This document shows positions 7,024 through 15,774 of a stretch of 37,664 nt of DNA, in pieces. Position numbers and translations under genes: made by a program. The number at the start of each line of letters is the position of its first letter. The stretch's first letter is position 1. The notes beneath the pieces are model-generated. The model worked only from the letters and a program-made list of their open reading frames with translations, did no database searches and was not told where the DNA came from. Source of the DNA: CAYUVF01 sp964448045 (GTDB lineage Bacteria; Bacteroidota; Rhodothermia; Rhodothermales; Salinibacteraceae). Location: the NCBI GenBank assembly GCA_964448045.1, contig CAYUVF010000045.1, positions 1 through 37,664 on the forward strand. The letters run 5' to 3'.

Positions 7024-9495
7024 CTACTGCCACTCGACCTCTCCCACACGTGCCCCATCACTGCGAAGCCATACCGCACCGTTTCCGGTAAACTGGACGC
7101 GGGCACCCTCCTCCTGCCATCGGCGGACGACCTCCGCATGCGGCAACCCGAACCGGTTGCCTGCTCCTACACTAATCACTGCGCGTGTAGGATGAGCAAT
7201 GGAATCAGCAACCACCGCCTCGACAAAAGACTCCGTGCTGCTGGTTTTCGATCCATGATGAGGCACTTTGATCACATCACTGTGCAGTCTCCGATATCGG
7301 TGGAGAAGCGCTTCCTCTCCACCTTGCTCAATATCTCCTGCGAAGAGAAACTGCGTGGATCCGAATATCACGCTCAGGACGACGGAGGCATCGTTGTCGC
7401 TCGGGCGAATCATGTCCGGAATCGGGGCAAGTACCTGCATGTGCACAGAGGGATCAACCGCCAACGTATCCCCGGCCTCAACCGGCTCGTGACGAATGGA
7501 CAGGCTATCGAGCAGATGCCTGACGGTATGATACAAGCGGCTATCTTCCCTTCGTCCATTGTGCACAACGCGTCCAACCGAAACCGACCGCAACAGTGAA
7601 GGCAGGCCGCCAAGATGATCGCTATCCGTGTGCGAGATCACGACGGCATCGAGATGGTTGATGCCCTCCCGCTCAAGATGAGGGAGAACAGTCCGCTGAG
7701 CTGCATCCGAGAAGGGCGTACGCGGTCCTGTGTCGATGAGCACGTGTTGATTGCTGGGCGTTGAGACGAGCGCGGCGTCTCCATGCCCAACACTGAAAAA
7801 CACCACTTCCAGGTGGGGCGATGCGTTGCCCTGAATTACGTTGCCCCAGAGCCCCACGCAGGCCAACCCCAATCCAGCGATTACGCCTCGCCATCGCAGG
7901 CGCCTCCGCTGCGCTCCCGCAATTCCCGCCACCAAACCAATCCCGATTAGCCAGAAGGGAACCGATCCGGAGAGGGTCGCCCAGTGGAGCATGCCAAAAC
8001 CCACATCGGCGGTGTAGAGGAGTCCTTCAGCGAGGACAGAGGCGGCTTGCCCGAACAGATCGGCCGCGGCGCCGGCCCATCCCCCCGCCGCCGTCATCGC
8101 GATTCCGGCGACCATCGAAAGCGCAGTAAGCGGGATCGCTGCGACATTGAGCACGAGGCCCGCGAACGAGGCGTATCCGAAGTGATATAGGAGTACCGGC
8201 AGGGTACCGAGGGTCGCCGCTCCCGAAACCAGCACGACCATCACCGGCCGCTCGATTCCCTTCGACGCAAGCCACCGCTCCGGTAGGGCCCGGCGCCATC
8301 CCGGAAGCATCACCACGATGGCGCTCACAGCCGCAAACGATAGCTGAAAACCCGCGTCAAACAGGGCAGCCGGACGCGCGATCAGCAGCACGAGCGCGGC
8401 CACGCCCAGCGTGTTCAGAGAATAGGTCGGGCGTTGGAGCAACACCCCCCCGATGAAGAGGCTCGCCATAACAACAGCTCGCACTACGGAGGGGCGGCCT
8501 CCAGTGAGTAGCGCGTAGAAGACGAGCAGGGCCATCGTGAGCGCGGCGCGCGACCATTCCACGGAACGCCACCCCCATCCGAGGCGCATCAGCGCGGGAC
8601 CCAGGAGCCCATACAACACCATCCCGATGAGGAGAACGTGGAGCCCAGAGATGGCCAGCAGGTGCATCAGTCCCGTACGGGCAAAGCGCTCCTGCGTGGC
8701 GTCACTGATTCCGCTTCGGTCGCCCAGCAGGAGCGCCTGTAAGACCCCCCGCGATCTCGCACTGGGAACGCGGCGGCGGATTTCGCTGCGCACGTATCGG
8801 CGTGCTGAAACGATTCCTTGCACTCCCCAGCTGTTGGCTGCCTGCTCATCCACGGCCACGGATTCGGGGTCGTAAACGTTGATCACCCCATAGACGCCCC
8901 GCCGGCGCAGATAGGCTCCGTAATCGAAATCAGCCGGATTGAGGCGAGGCGGAAGCGGATCGACCGAGGCGCGGATGCGCAGCAATGCTCCCTGGTGGAC
9001 GACCGGGTACGCGAGCGTGCTGTCCCACGGCGAGTGCCACAACCCGGCACGAAGGCGCCCCGATACGCGGAGGGTGTCGTTTGCGCGAAGGACCTGCTGG
9101 ATGCGGAGGGTAAACCGAATGCCGCGCTCGTCGCGGTCGGGGGCATCGGTCACCCGGCCGAGGAGGATGGGCGACGTCCCCTCGGCTTTCAGAGGCATCA
9201 CACGGGTGATGTGATTGGCCGGTACCTGCTGGCTGATGGCATACCACGCTCCCCCGATGGTGATCGCGCTGCCAGCAATTGCTCCCGCTGTAATCAGCGG
9301 GCCCAGCGACACCAGCCGTCGATGGTGCCACCCCCATCCAGCGCTCCCGATCAGTAGAAAGAGGATGGCACCTCCGCTCCATGTTAGCGGAGAGATTGAG
9401 GGCGCAGCCCGGCTCAGCACAATGCCCAGCGCAAATCCGGCGGCGAGGAGCAGCGCCGGCGGCGTCATCCATACGGTCATCAAGGGCGAGCGCAT
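7024..9495 (-). CDS. comEC: ComEC/Rec2-type DNA uptake channel with metallo-beta-lactamase domain
   Basis: An 823-residue inner-membrane protein, the usual full length for ComEC, which carries transforming single-stranded DNA across the inner membrane. After two N-terminal membrane helices comes the soluble DUF4131-type OB domain (about 80-215). The multi-helix competence domain begins near GLMHLLAISGLHVLLIG, a family signature, and runs to about residue 540. The C-terminal beta-lactamase-like domain starts at VVFFSVGHGDAALV and holds the metal motif ISHTDSDHLGG near residue 620 and the later KVPHHGSKTSS. All metal-binding motifs look intact. The start at 9495 is the ATG nearest to the first helix. 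The gene runs toward the proposed origin, head-on to the rightward fork, unlike its neighbours. No other competence genes are in the window. Confidence 0.95.
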   Translation of the reverse strand: MRSPLMTVWMTPPALLLAAGFALGIVLSRAAPSISPLTWSGGAILFLLIGSAGWGWHHRRLVSLGPLITAGAIAGSAITIGGAWYAISQQVPANHITRVMPLKAEGTSPILLGRVTDAPDRDERGIRFTLRIQQVLRANDTLRVSGRLRAGLWHSPWDSTLAYPVVHQGALLRIRASVDPLPPRLNPADFDYGAYLRRRGVYGVINVYDPESVAVDEQAANSWGVQGIVSARRYVRSEIRRRVPSARSRGVLQALLLGDRSGISDATQERFARTGLMHLLAISGLHVLLIGMVLYGLLGPALMRLGWGWRSVEWSRAALTMALLVFYALLTGGRPSVVRAVVMASLFIGGVLLQRPTYSLNTLGVAALVLLIARPAALFDAGFQLSFAAVSAIVVMLPGWRRALPERWLASKGIERPVMVVLVSGAATLGTLPVLLYHFGYASFAGLVLNVAAIPLTALSMVAGIAMTAAGGWAGAAADLFGQAASVLAEGLLYTADVGFGMLHWATLSGSVPFWLIGIGLVAGIAGAQRRRLRWRGVIAGLGLACVGLWGNVIQGNASPHLEVVFFSVGHGDAALVSTPSNQHVLIDTGPRTPFSDAAQRTVLPHLEREGINHLDAVVISHTDSDHLGGLPSLLRSVSVGRVVHNGRREDSRLYHTVRHLLDSLSIRHEPVEAGDTLAVDPSVHMQVLAPIPDMIRPSDNDASVVLSVIFGSTQFLFAGDIEQGGEEALLHRYRRLHSDVIKVPHHGSKTSSTESFVEAVVADSIAHPTRAVISVGAGNRFGLPHAEVVRRWQEEGARVQFTGNGAVWLRSDGARVGEVEWQ

Positions 9496-9800
9496 AGGAC
9501 CTGAGCAGGCTGAATAAGGTCATCAGACTGAATGAAGACTGGATGAGGTTATTAGACGCGCCAGCCTCGCATTCGTAACGTCGACGCATAGCTCCACCCG
9601 TATCAATAGCCGCTAATAGCCGCTGCACGCATCTGCAAACAACGGGTGAAACCGTGCCCAATGGCCGAACCTGGACAGGGGTCTGCGATAGGAGCAGTAT
9701 GCTGTGGCCATCCGAATGCGATGGCCTCGCAGCCAATTTCCCCGCATTACCAGACGAGCGGGCAAAACGGCAATACGTTCTTTCACTGGATGATCCCCCT
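9496..9800. other. Divergent intergenic region between comEC and nusB
   Basis: 305 bases holding the promoters for comEC (leftward) and nusB (rightward). The open frame extends upstream of nusB to 9654, but that extension has no resemblance to NusB. A short direct repeat (ATAGCCGCT twice near 9607-9625) is visible. No DnaA boxes or terminators are seen. Confidence 0.5.
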
Positions 9801-10280
9801 ATGAGCAGTCGACGCCAAGCGCGCGAGCAGGTGATGCGGGCGCTGTATGCCCGCGAATTAGCCGACGGGCCTCCCGACCATTTTGTCCACTCCATCTTAC
9901 GCTCTCGCTTGGATGACGACCCGGCAACGCTGGAATTTGCCGAGCGGCTGTTCCGAGAAACAACGCGCCACAGCGACAACCTCGATGAGTTGCTCACCGA
10001 GCACGTCAAAAACTGGGATCTCGATCGCATCGCCACCATTGACCGGGTGCTGCTGCGTATGGCCACATGCGAGTTCCTCACGTTCGAAACGGTCCCGCCC
10101 AAGGTGACGATCGACGAAGCCATCGAGATCGCTAAAAAGTATAGTACCGATAACAGTGGCACATTCATTAACGGCGTCCTCGATGCGGTGCTCATGGATC
10201 TCCACCGGCAAGGACGGCTTGAAAAATCGGGGCGTGGGCTCGTGGGGATGGAATCCATTCGCGAGCGCCACAACTCATGA
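9801..10280 (+). CDS. nusB: Transcription antitermination factor NusB
   Basis: A 159-residue all-helical RNA-binding protein that with NusE (S10) binds boxA and supports antitermination of rRNA operons. The start at 9801 gives MSSRRQAREQVMRALYA, matching the NusB N-terminus (SRRxARExAxQxLY); the open frame extends 49 codons further upstream without family similarity. Helical core features include DLDRIATIDRVLLRMATCEFL and the C-terminal signature VTIDEAIEIAKKYSTDNSGTFINGVLDA. Its stop overlaps an ATG at 10277 of the next frame (ATGA), so translation of the phosphatase downstream may be coupled. Confidence 0.95.
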   Translation: MSSRRQAREQVMRALYARELADGPPDHFVHSILRSRLDDDPATLEFAERLFRETTRHSDNLDELLTEHVKNWDLDRIATIDRVLLRMATCEFLTFETVPPKVTIDEAIEIAKKYSTDNSGTFINGVLDAVLMDLHRQGRLEKSGRGLVGMESIRERHNS

Positions 10281-10321
10281 TCCCGCGCCCGTCCGTTCTC
10301 TTCACAGCATATCTCGGTCCG

Positions 10322-10981
10322 ATGGGTCTGATAGCAATCGGTGACATTCACGGCTGCCGGGCGACCTTCGATGCCCTCATGGAGCAGCTTGCCCCCACAA
10401 CAGATGACCACCTGGTCTTCGTCGGGGATTACATCGACCGCGGACCCGACTCCAAGGGCGTGATCGACCGCATGCTGGAGCTCCGCGATACGTACACGTG
10501 TACCTTCCTGCGGGGCAACCACGAGCGGTTCATGCTCGACTACCTCGACGACGGCACGTTCAACCTGTGGAGCGCCAACGGCGGCGTCTCAACCGTGCGC
10601 AGCTACACCGACGGCCAGGCCCAGCTCCACATCCCCGATGCGCATGCCGAGTTCGTTCGGTCGACGGAGCTCTACTATCAGACCGACACCTTTTTCTTCG
10701 TTCACGCCGGCCTCAAGCCTCAACTCACCATCGAAGAAAACCTCGACCGTTTCGGTGAAGACGTTTTCCTGTGGGAGCGCAGCCACATCAAGGCGAGCGC
10801 GCTGGCTTGGGAGAAAACAGTCGTGTGCGGGCACACCCCGCAGCCCGAGCCCATCGTCCGGGACAAGCTGCTGGCTATCGATACCGGATGCGTCTATCAC
10901 ATGCATCCAGGGTTAGGCCAGCTCACGGCCGTGCGCCTGCCGGAGCGCGACTTCGTCTCCGTTCAATATGTCGATGGATGA
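10322..10981 (+). CDS. PPP-family serine/threonine protein phosphatase (metallophosphoesterase)
   Basis: A 219-residue phosphatase with the three PPP signatures: GDIHG (Asp8, His10), GDYIDRG (Asp36) and RGNHE (Asn66, His67), plus the later metal-ligand histidines in FVHAGL and VCGHTP. These bind two metal ions and hydrolyse phosphate esters, either phosphoserine/threonine proteins or, in the ApaH branch, diadenosine tetraphosphate. The short size and WSANGG segment resemble bacterial PrpA/PrpB-type phosphatases. I chose the ATG at 10322 because the family usually begins three to six residues before the first motif. The ATG at 10277, overlapping the nusB stop, would add 15 residues and is a real alternative because of the ATGA overlap. 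Confidence 0.88.
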   Translation: MGLIAIGDIHGCRATFDALMEQLAPTTDDHLVFVGDYIDRGPDSKGVIDRMLELRDTYTCTFLRGNHERFMLDYLDDGTFNLWSANGGVSTVRSYTDGQAQLHIPDAHAEFVRSTELYYQTDTFFFVHAGLKPQLTIEENLDRFGEDVFLWERSHIKASALAWEKTVVCGHTPQPEPIVRDKLLAIDTGCVYHMHPGLGQLTAVRLPERDFVSVQYVDG

Positions 10982-11059
10982 GCAGCCCCGAACCGGCTCC
11001 ACGGGGAACATGCGCCTACCGTCGCGGATAGAGCGCTTCGCCCGATCGGGATCGATACA

Positions 11060-11104
11060 TCCTTTATCCTACTGACTTTAATAGATTTAGAGTAGTACGC
11101 ACGA
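11060..11104 (+). promoter_or_regulatory. Probable promoter region of ychF
   Basis: An A/T-rich island between two GC-rich genes, containing TAGATTTA, one base from the Bacteroidota -7 element TAnnTTTG. No convincing -33 element is seen at the right distance, so this is a weak call based on composition and position. Confidence 0.35.
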
Positions 11105-12202
11105 ATGGCATTACGCTGTGGTCTCGTCGGATTGCCGAATGTGGGCAAATCGACCCTGTTTAACGCGCTGAGCAACGCCGGCGCCGAGTCGCAAAACTAC
11201 CCCTTCTGCACCATCGAGCCAAACGTGGGCGTCGTACCCGTGCCGGACGACCGGGTGTACCGCCTCGGCGAGTTGGCCGACTCGGCCGACGTGGTGCCGA
11301 CAAGCATCGAGTTCGTCGACATCGCCGGGCTCGTCGAGGGCGCCTCGGAGGGAGAAGGCCTCGGCAATCAGTTTCTCGCCAACATCCGCGAGGTCGACGC
11401 CATCATCCACGTGGTGCGCTGCTTCGAAGACGAGAACGTAGTGCACGTCTCCGGCTCGGTTAACCCCCAGCGCGACATCGAAGTGATCGACACCGAGCTG
11501 CTGCTGAAAGACATGGAAACGGTCGAGAAGCGGATCGAGCGCGTCCGCAAGCCGGCCCAATCGGGCGACAAAGAGGCCGCCGAGCAGCTCACCTTTTACG
11601 AGCGGCTGCACGAGCACCTGAGCGGCGGCCAATGGGCCCGCACGTTCGAGACACGGCCCGGCGAAGATGAGATGCTGAACGAGCTGTTTCTGCTGACGAG
11701 CAAGCCCGTGCTCTACGCCGCTAATGTGGGGGAAGAGGATCTGCCCGAGGGCAACGAGTACGTCGAACAGGTGCGCGCCGTGGCCGAGGGCGAAGGCTCG
11801 CGCGTGGTTGTGATCTCAGCTGAAGTGGAGGCGCAGATCGCCGAGTTCGAGGACGAAGACGAACGCCAATTCTTCCTCGAAGAGATGGGCCTCGAACGCT
11901 CGGGGCTGGAGCGGCTGATCCGCGCGGCGTACGAGCTGCTGGACCTGATTACGTTCTTCACCGCTGGGCCGAAGGAGGCGCGGGCGTGGACCGTCGAGGA
12001 AGGCACCAAAGCTCCGCAGGCCGCCGGCAAGATCCACTCCGATTTCGAGCGAGGCTTCATCCGCGCCGAAACCGTCCACTTCTCCGATTACGAGCGACTC
12101 GGCTCCGAAGCCGCCGCGCGCAAAGCGGGGGTGCTCCGCTCCGAAGGCAAGGAGTACGTCGTCAAAGACGGCGACGTGATGCTCTTCCGCTTCAATGTGT
12201 AA
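11105..12202 (+). CDS. ychF: YchF/OLA1-type translation-associated P-loop ATPase
   Basis: A 365-residue cytoplasmic protein of the Obg-related YchF family, which prefers ATP over GTP, binds ribosomes and affects stress responses. The P-loop GLPNVGKST lies at residues 8-16, the switch region at NYPFCTIEPNVG, and the Walker B/G3 motif at DIAGLVEGASEGEGLGNQF, all as in YchF. The base-recognition motif is changed to NVGEED, as is usual in this family. A coiled-coil insert follows around residues 130-200. The TGS domain forms the C-terminus (KIHSDFERGFIRAE to VMLFRFNV). Length is exactly that of the family. The start at 11105 is the only ATG before the P-loop. Confidence 0.96.
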   Translation: MALRCGLVGLPNVGKSTLFNALSNAGAESQNYPFCTIEPNVGVVPVPDDRVYRLGELADSADVVPTSIEFVDIAGLVEGASEGEGLGNQFLANIREVDAIIHVVRCFEDENVVHVSGSVNPQRDIEVIDTELLLKDMETVEKRIERVRKPAQSGDKEAAEQLTFYERLHEHLSGGQWARTFETRPGEDEMLNELFLLTSKPVLYAANVGEEDLPEGNEYVEQVRAVAEGEGSRVVVISAEVEAQIAEFEDEDERQFFLEEMGLERSGLERLIRAAYELLDLITFFTAGPKEARAWTVEEGTKAPQAAGKIHSDFERGFIRAETVHFSDYERLGSEAAARKAGVLRSEGKEYVVKDGDVMLFRFNV

Positions 12203-12217
12203 GCCGGCGAACCAAGC

Positions 12218-12246
12218 GGGCGGCTGCGATTGTGTGCGCCCTTTTC
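12218..12246 (+). terminator. Possible terminator after ychF
   Basis: A short GGGCG/CGCCC stem (12218-12222 with 12237-12241) followed by TTTTC sits 16 bases past the ychF stop. The stem is only five pairs with a long loop, so this is a weak terminator at best. Confidence 0.35.
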
Positions 12247-12289
12247 TATTTTGCGGCGACCGCCTCCCCGTCACCAATTACTTGCCGCC

Positions 12290-13141
12290 ATGCCGCTGTC
12301 CCGCATCCGATGGTCGTTCACCGCCTGCCTCGCCCTCGCGCTCTTGTGGGCCGGGTGCGCCTCCGATTCGAGCTCGCCTGAGCCCGCCTCCCCACCGCTC
12401 GAAACGAAAGCCGACTCCGTCGCAATGCAAATGTACGAGCGCCTCGGCGGGCCGAGCGCCTGGGCCTCCGCGCCATATTTGCGCTTCAACTTCGGCATCG
12501 AGCGGAACGGTGCAGAGCAAGTAGTCGCGCGGCATCTGTGGGACCGGCAGTCGGGCGACTACCGGCTGGAGTGGAGTACGGGCCCCGACTCGGCGTTCGT
12601 GGCGCTCTTCAACGTCGATGCGTTCGGCGACACCGCCGGTGAACAGGGCGGGGCCCAGGCCGGATCCGTTTATCTGAACGGCGAGCCGGTCGACTCGGCC
12701 GCGACGGCGCAGCGCATGGCCGAGGCGCATCGCCGCTTCGTGAATGACACGTACTGGCTGCTCGCGCCGCTCAAAGTGTTCGATTCCGGCGTCAACCGCC
12801 GCTACGTCGCCGACTCCTCGGGCGCCACCCACGACGTCATTACGCTCACTTTCGGGGAGGTCGGCCTCACCCCCGGCGATCAGTACTGGATGTACGTCAA
12901 TACCGAAACGGGGCGGCTCGACCGGTGGGCGTACCATCTGCAGGGAATGCTAGAGAGTGCGCCGCCGCGCTTTTTCGACTGGACGAGCTACGACACGTAC
13001 ACCACTCCCGAGGGCCCAGTGCAGCTTGCCGCGCGCAAGGAATCCATGGGTGGACCTGTAGCGATTCTGACGAACGCACTTGATTTACCTGCCTCGGTGC
13101 CCGGCGACATGTTCACCGATCCGGCGCCTCGGCTGGAATGA
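12290..13141 (+). CDS. Outer-membrane-type lipoprotein of unknown function
   Basis: A 283-residue protein with a type II signal peptide: basic start MPLSRIRW, a hydrophobic stretch and the lipobox LWAGC, giving lipid attachment at Cys21. The ATG at 12290 was chosen because it places the signal peptide at the N-terminus; the frame is open 20 codons further upstream. The mature part is Asp/Glu-rich with alternating beta-strand-like segments (for example YWMYVNTETGRLDRWAYHLQG), suggesting a LolA-like half barrel of the kind found in many Bacteroidota exported proteins. I do not recognise a specific family. It lies 81 bases ahead of a LolC/E-like permease, with a palindromic repeat between them. 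Confidence 0.75.
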   Translation: MPLSRIRWSFTACLALALLWAGCASDSSSPEPASPPLETKADSVAMQMYERLGGPSAWASAPYLRFNFGIERNGAEQVVARHLWDRQSGDYRLEWSTGPDSAFVALFNVDAFGDTAGEQGGAQAGSVYLNGEPVDSAATAQRMAEAHRRFVNDTYWLLAPLKVFDSGVNRRYVADSSGATHDVITLTFGEVGLTPGDQYWMYVNTETGRLDRWAYHLQGMLESAPPRFFDWTSYDTYTTPEGPVQLAARKESMGGPVAILTNALDLPASVPGDMFTDPAPRLE

Positions 13142-13170
13142 CATTGGATGGCCGAGCGCACTCAAACAGC

Positions 13171-13206
13171 TGTCATCCCGGCCCCTGAGCCGGGCTCAGG
13201 ATGACA
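13171..13206. repeat. Compact palindromic repeat TGTCATCC...GGATGACA
   Basis: Outer arms TGTCATCC (13171-13178) and GGATGACA (13199-13206) are a perfect inverted pair, and an inner CCGGC/GCCGG pair can fold as well. The ends match those of the elements at 3727-3940 and 36262-36349, so this is a minimal member of the same family. It lies between the lipoprotein and permease genes and could weaken read-through, but no T-run follows. Confidence 0.75.
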
Positions 13207-13222
13207 AATAGGTTTTGCACTC

Positions 13223-14485
13223 GTGGATTATCGCCTACAGATTGCCCGGCGCTACCTGATTAGCCGGAAGCGCATCTCGCTGATTTCCATCATCACGGGC
13301 ATCTCCACGGTGGGCGTGACGCTGGGCGTGGCGGCGCTCATCGTCGTTCTCTCCGTCATGAACGGCTTCTACGATCTGGTGCGCGATCTGATGGTGTCGG
13401 TCGATCCGCACGTGCGCATCGTCAGCACGCATGAGCGCGGCCTCGCCAACGCCGATTCGCTGGTCGATCTCGTCGCCGGCGAGCCGCACGTTACGCAGGC
13501 AGCGGCGTACGTGGAGGGCAAGGCACTGCTGCTGGATCGCGGGGAGTCGGGCGCCAACCAGATTGTCGTCGTGCGCGGCGTCGATCCAGAGCGCCTGAGC
13601 GGCAGCGAGCTGGTGCAACAGGTGCAGTTCGGCGCGTTCGATGTCCGGACGCAGGACGGCACGCCGGGGCTCGTTGCGGGCATGCCCCTCGCCCGGCAAC
13701 TGGGCCTTGTGCCGAGCGGCGAATCGCGCAGCGGGAGCACCGTTGGACTCCTTTCGGCCCCGGCGCTTGAGCGCATCCTCACGCAGGTACTCGGCGGCCC
13801 CCCGATCCGCCGGTTCGAGGTGCGGGGCCTGTTCGAGATGCAAGCCGCGACAGAGGAAGACCGTGTCTTCGTGGCGCTGGCCGAGGCGCAGCGGCTCTTC
13901 CGGATGGGCGCGCGAGTGTCGGGCGTGGAGCTGCGGCTCGACGATCTGGAGCGGGCCGGCGCCGTCAAGCAGTCGCTTCAGCAGCAGTTGGACCCGCAGC
14001 GCTTCACCGTACAGACGTGGTACGACCTCCAAAAGTCGCTCTACGATGTGATGCGCCTCGAAAAGTGGGGCGCCTCGGCCATTCTGCTGCTCATCGTCGT
14101 GGTAGCCGCGTTCAACATCGTCGGCTCGCTCACGATGGTCGTCATCCAGAAGCGGCGCGACGTGGGCGTGCTCCAGGCGATGGGCGTATCGCGCAAAAAC
14201 ATCCGTCGCATCTTTTTGCTGGAGGGGGCGCTCATCGGCGTCGTGGGGACTGGATTGGGGGGGGCTATTGGCCTCGGTCTGGCGCTGCTTCAACAATACT
14301 TCAAGCTCGTACCCATGTCTCAGGCCGAATCATTCATGATTAATGCCTATCCTATAGCGATACGCGCAGTTGACGTCGCTCTAATTGCCGGAGTGGCGCT
14401 TGTCCTGTGCGTGCTGGCCGCATTATACCCGGCCATGCGCGCCTCGGTCATTGAACCGGCTCGTGCCGTGCAGATGGGCCGGTAG
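13223..14485 (+). CDS. LolC/LolE-type ABC transporter permease (FtsX family)
   Basis: A 420-residue inner-membrane protein. It opens with DYRLQIARRYLISRK, the amphipathic N-terminus typical of LolC/E, followed by the first membrane helix (VGVTLGVAALIVVLSVMNGFYD). A large periplasmic MacB-like domain spans about 50-265. Three further helices follow in the FtsX domain, containing FNIVGSLTMVVIQKRRDVGVLQAMGVS, shown here only as a landmark. The family extracts lipoproteins from the inner membrane for transport to the outer membrane, together with an ATPase (LolD). No ATPase gene is adjacent, so it must be encoded elsewhere. The start is GTG at 13223, chosen by match to the family N-terminus. An acceptor lipoprotein gene directly upstream is suggestive but unproven as a link. 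Confidence 0.88.
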   Translation: MDYRLQIARRYLISRKRISLISIITGISTVGVTLGVAALIVVLSVMNGFYDLVRDLMVSVDPHVRIVSTHERGLANADSLVDLVAGEPHVTQAAAYVEGKALLLDRGESGANQIVVVRGVDPERLSGSELVQQVQFGAFDVRTQDGTPGLVAGMPLARQLGLVPSGESRSGSTVGLLSAPALERILTQVLGGPPIRRFEVRGLFEMQAATEEDRVFVALAEAQRLFRMGARVSGVELRLDDLERAGAVKQSLQQQLDPQRFTVQTWYDLQKSLYDVMRLEKWGASAILLLIVVVAAFNIVGSLTMVVIQKRRDVGVLQAMGVSRKNIRRIFLLEGALIGVVGTGLGGAIGLGLALLQQYFKLVPMSQAESFMINAYPIAIRAVDVALIAGVALVLCVLAALYPAMRASVIEPARAVQMGR

Positions 14486-14548
14486 GCCGTACCCTCCCGA
14501 TGATCGCTCACCCCGTTTCCGATCCTCGTTCGCCACCCCGACGCTTCT

Positions 14549-15373
14549 ATGATACTTGACGAGTTTGATATCTCCGACCTTCCGGAGCGCCCGGCCAAGC
14601 CGCGGCAAGAAGGACTAACGCACATGCTCGATAAAGGGGTCTCCGCGCGCCGCGCTGAGGACATCCTCGACGTGGCGGCCGAATACATCGACCTCGTGAA
14701 GCTTGGATGGGGCACCGCCGTCATTACTCCCAACTTGAAGCGCAAGCTGGAGGTCTACCAGGCTGCCGATCTGCCGGTATACTTTGGTGGGACCCTGTTC
14801 GAGGCATTTTTCCTCCGTAACGAGCTGGACACGTATCGCCGCATGCTCGACCGCCTCGATGTGCACTACCTGGAGGTATCGGACGGGTCGGTGTCGATGG
14901 CGCAGGAGGATAAGCTGGACGCCATCCGGATGTTCGCAAAAGACTTTACGGTACTGAGCGAAGTGGGCTCGAAGGATGCCAACAACATCATGCCACCCTA
15001 CAAATGGGTCGAGTGCATACAGGCCGAGCTGGAAGCGGGCAGCTGGAAGGTGATCTGCGAGTCGCGCGAGAGCGGGACGGCGGGGCTCTTCCGGCCCAAC
15101 GGCGAGATCCGCTCCGGGCTGGTTGATGAGATCCTCGCGCGCGTGAGTCCGAGCGATATTATTTTCGAAGCGCCCAACAAAATGCAGCAGGTGTGGTTTA
15201 TCAAGCATCAGGGGGCGAATGTGAACCTCGGCAACATCGCGCCGGAGGAAGTCATCCCGGTGGAGACGCTGCGCCTGGGCCTGCGCGGGGATACGCTGTT
15301 TGAGTTTCGCACGCCCGATGTGTCGCCCCGGTTGCACCGCCAGACGCATGGCGACGGCGCCGACCGGTCCTAA
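14549..15373 (+). CDS. comA: Phosphosulfolactate synthase (ComA family)
   Basis: A 274-residue TIM-barrel enzyme that adds sulfite to phosphoenolpyruvate to give (R)-phosphosulfolactate, the first step of coenzyme M synthesis in methanogens and of sulfolactate formation in some bacteria. Family features: an N-terminal GLTHMLDKG, the lysine-rich DLVKLGWGTAV, the FGGTLFE segment, YLEVSDGSVSM, the FTVLSEVGSKD strand, and VICESRESG with DIIFEAPNKMQQVWFI near the end. Length agrees with the archaeal enzyme. The start at 14549 lies 63 bases after the permease stop. No other coenzyme M genes are in the window. In this phylum an attractive alternative role is to supply sulfolactate or cysteate for sulfonolipids. 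The catalytic family is clear; the pathway is inference. The symbol refers to coenzyme M synthesis, not to competence. Confidence 0.9.
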   Translation: MILDEFDISDLPERPAKPRQEGLTHMLDKGVSARRAEDILDVAAEYIDLVKLGWGTAVITPNLKRKLEVYQAADLPVYFGGTLFEAFFLRNELDTYRRMLDRLDVHYLEVSDGSVSMAQEDKLDAIRMFAKDFTVLSEVGSKDANNIMPPYKWVECIQAELEAGSWKVICESRESGTAGLFRPNGEIRSGLVDEILARVSPSDIIFEAPNKMQQVWFIKHQGANVNLGNIAPEEVIPVETLRLGLRGDTLFEFRTPDVSPRLHRQTHGDGADRS

Positions 15374-15506
15374 TCTTCCTTTCCACGGCATCTTCAAAAA
15401 CAAATATAGGCAGCTGAGACTACAAAAAGACTGTCGATTAGAAAGAGGCCGCCTCACCATCTGAGGCTCGCAGCCGACGAGTGCTCACCAAGCCGAACCC
15501 CTTATT

Positions 15507-15743
15507 ATGGCACGTAGAGACGACATTACCGGCAAAGGCACCGAGACGGGTAACACCGTATCTCGGTCGAATAACAAGGAGAAGCGCAAGTTCAAGCGAA
15601 ACCTCCAGAAGAAGCGGTTTTACATCCCGCAGGAGGATCGCTGGATCACCCTCAAGGTGTCCGCGAAGACGCTAAAGACGATCAACAAGAACGGAATCCA
15701 GGCCGTGCTCAAGGAGGCCCGTCGTCAGGGCATCAATGTTTGA
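15507..15743 (+). CDS. rpmB: 50S ribosomal protein L28 (bL28)
   Basis: A 78-residue basic protein of the large ribosomal subunit. The N-terminus MARRDDITGKGTETGN and the middle NNKEKRKFKRNLQKKRFY match bL28, where the usual start is an MxRxCxxTGK motif; the Cys is absent here, which is the zinc-free form. The end, TLKTINKNGIQAVLKEAR, is also typical. It leads a three-gene ribosomal cluster (rpmB, rpmG, DUF4295) conserved in Bacteroidota and relatives. Confidence 0.96.
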   Translation: MARRDDITGKGTETGNTVSRSNNKEKRKFKRNLQKKRFYIPQEDRWITLKVSAKTLKTINKNGIQAVLKEARRQGINV

Positions 15744-15774
15744 GTGCGCATCACGACCAACCCCCTAACATCCT

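Noticed and set aside
8930..10522. 530-codon open frame on the minus strand across comEC and nusB
   Set aside because: It overlaps the well-supported nusB, the phosphatase start and the 5' part of comEC, with Ser/Arg-rich low-complexity sequence.
15401..15428. Bacteroidota-like promoter on the minus strand (TATATTTG with an upstream TTTTTG)
   Set aside because: The spacing of 14 bases is too short and it would drive only antisense transcription into the synthase gene; probably chance in an A/T-rich spacer.
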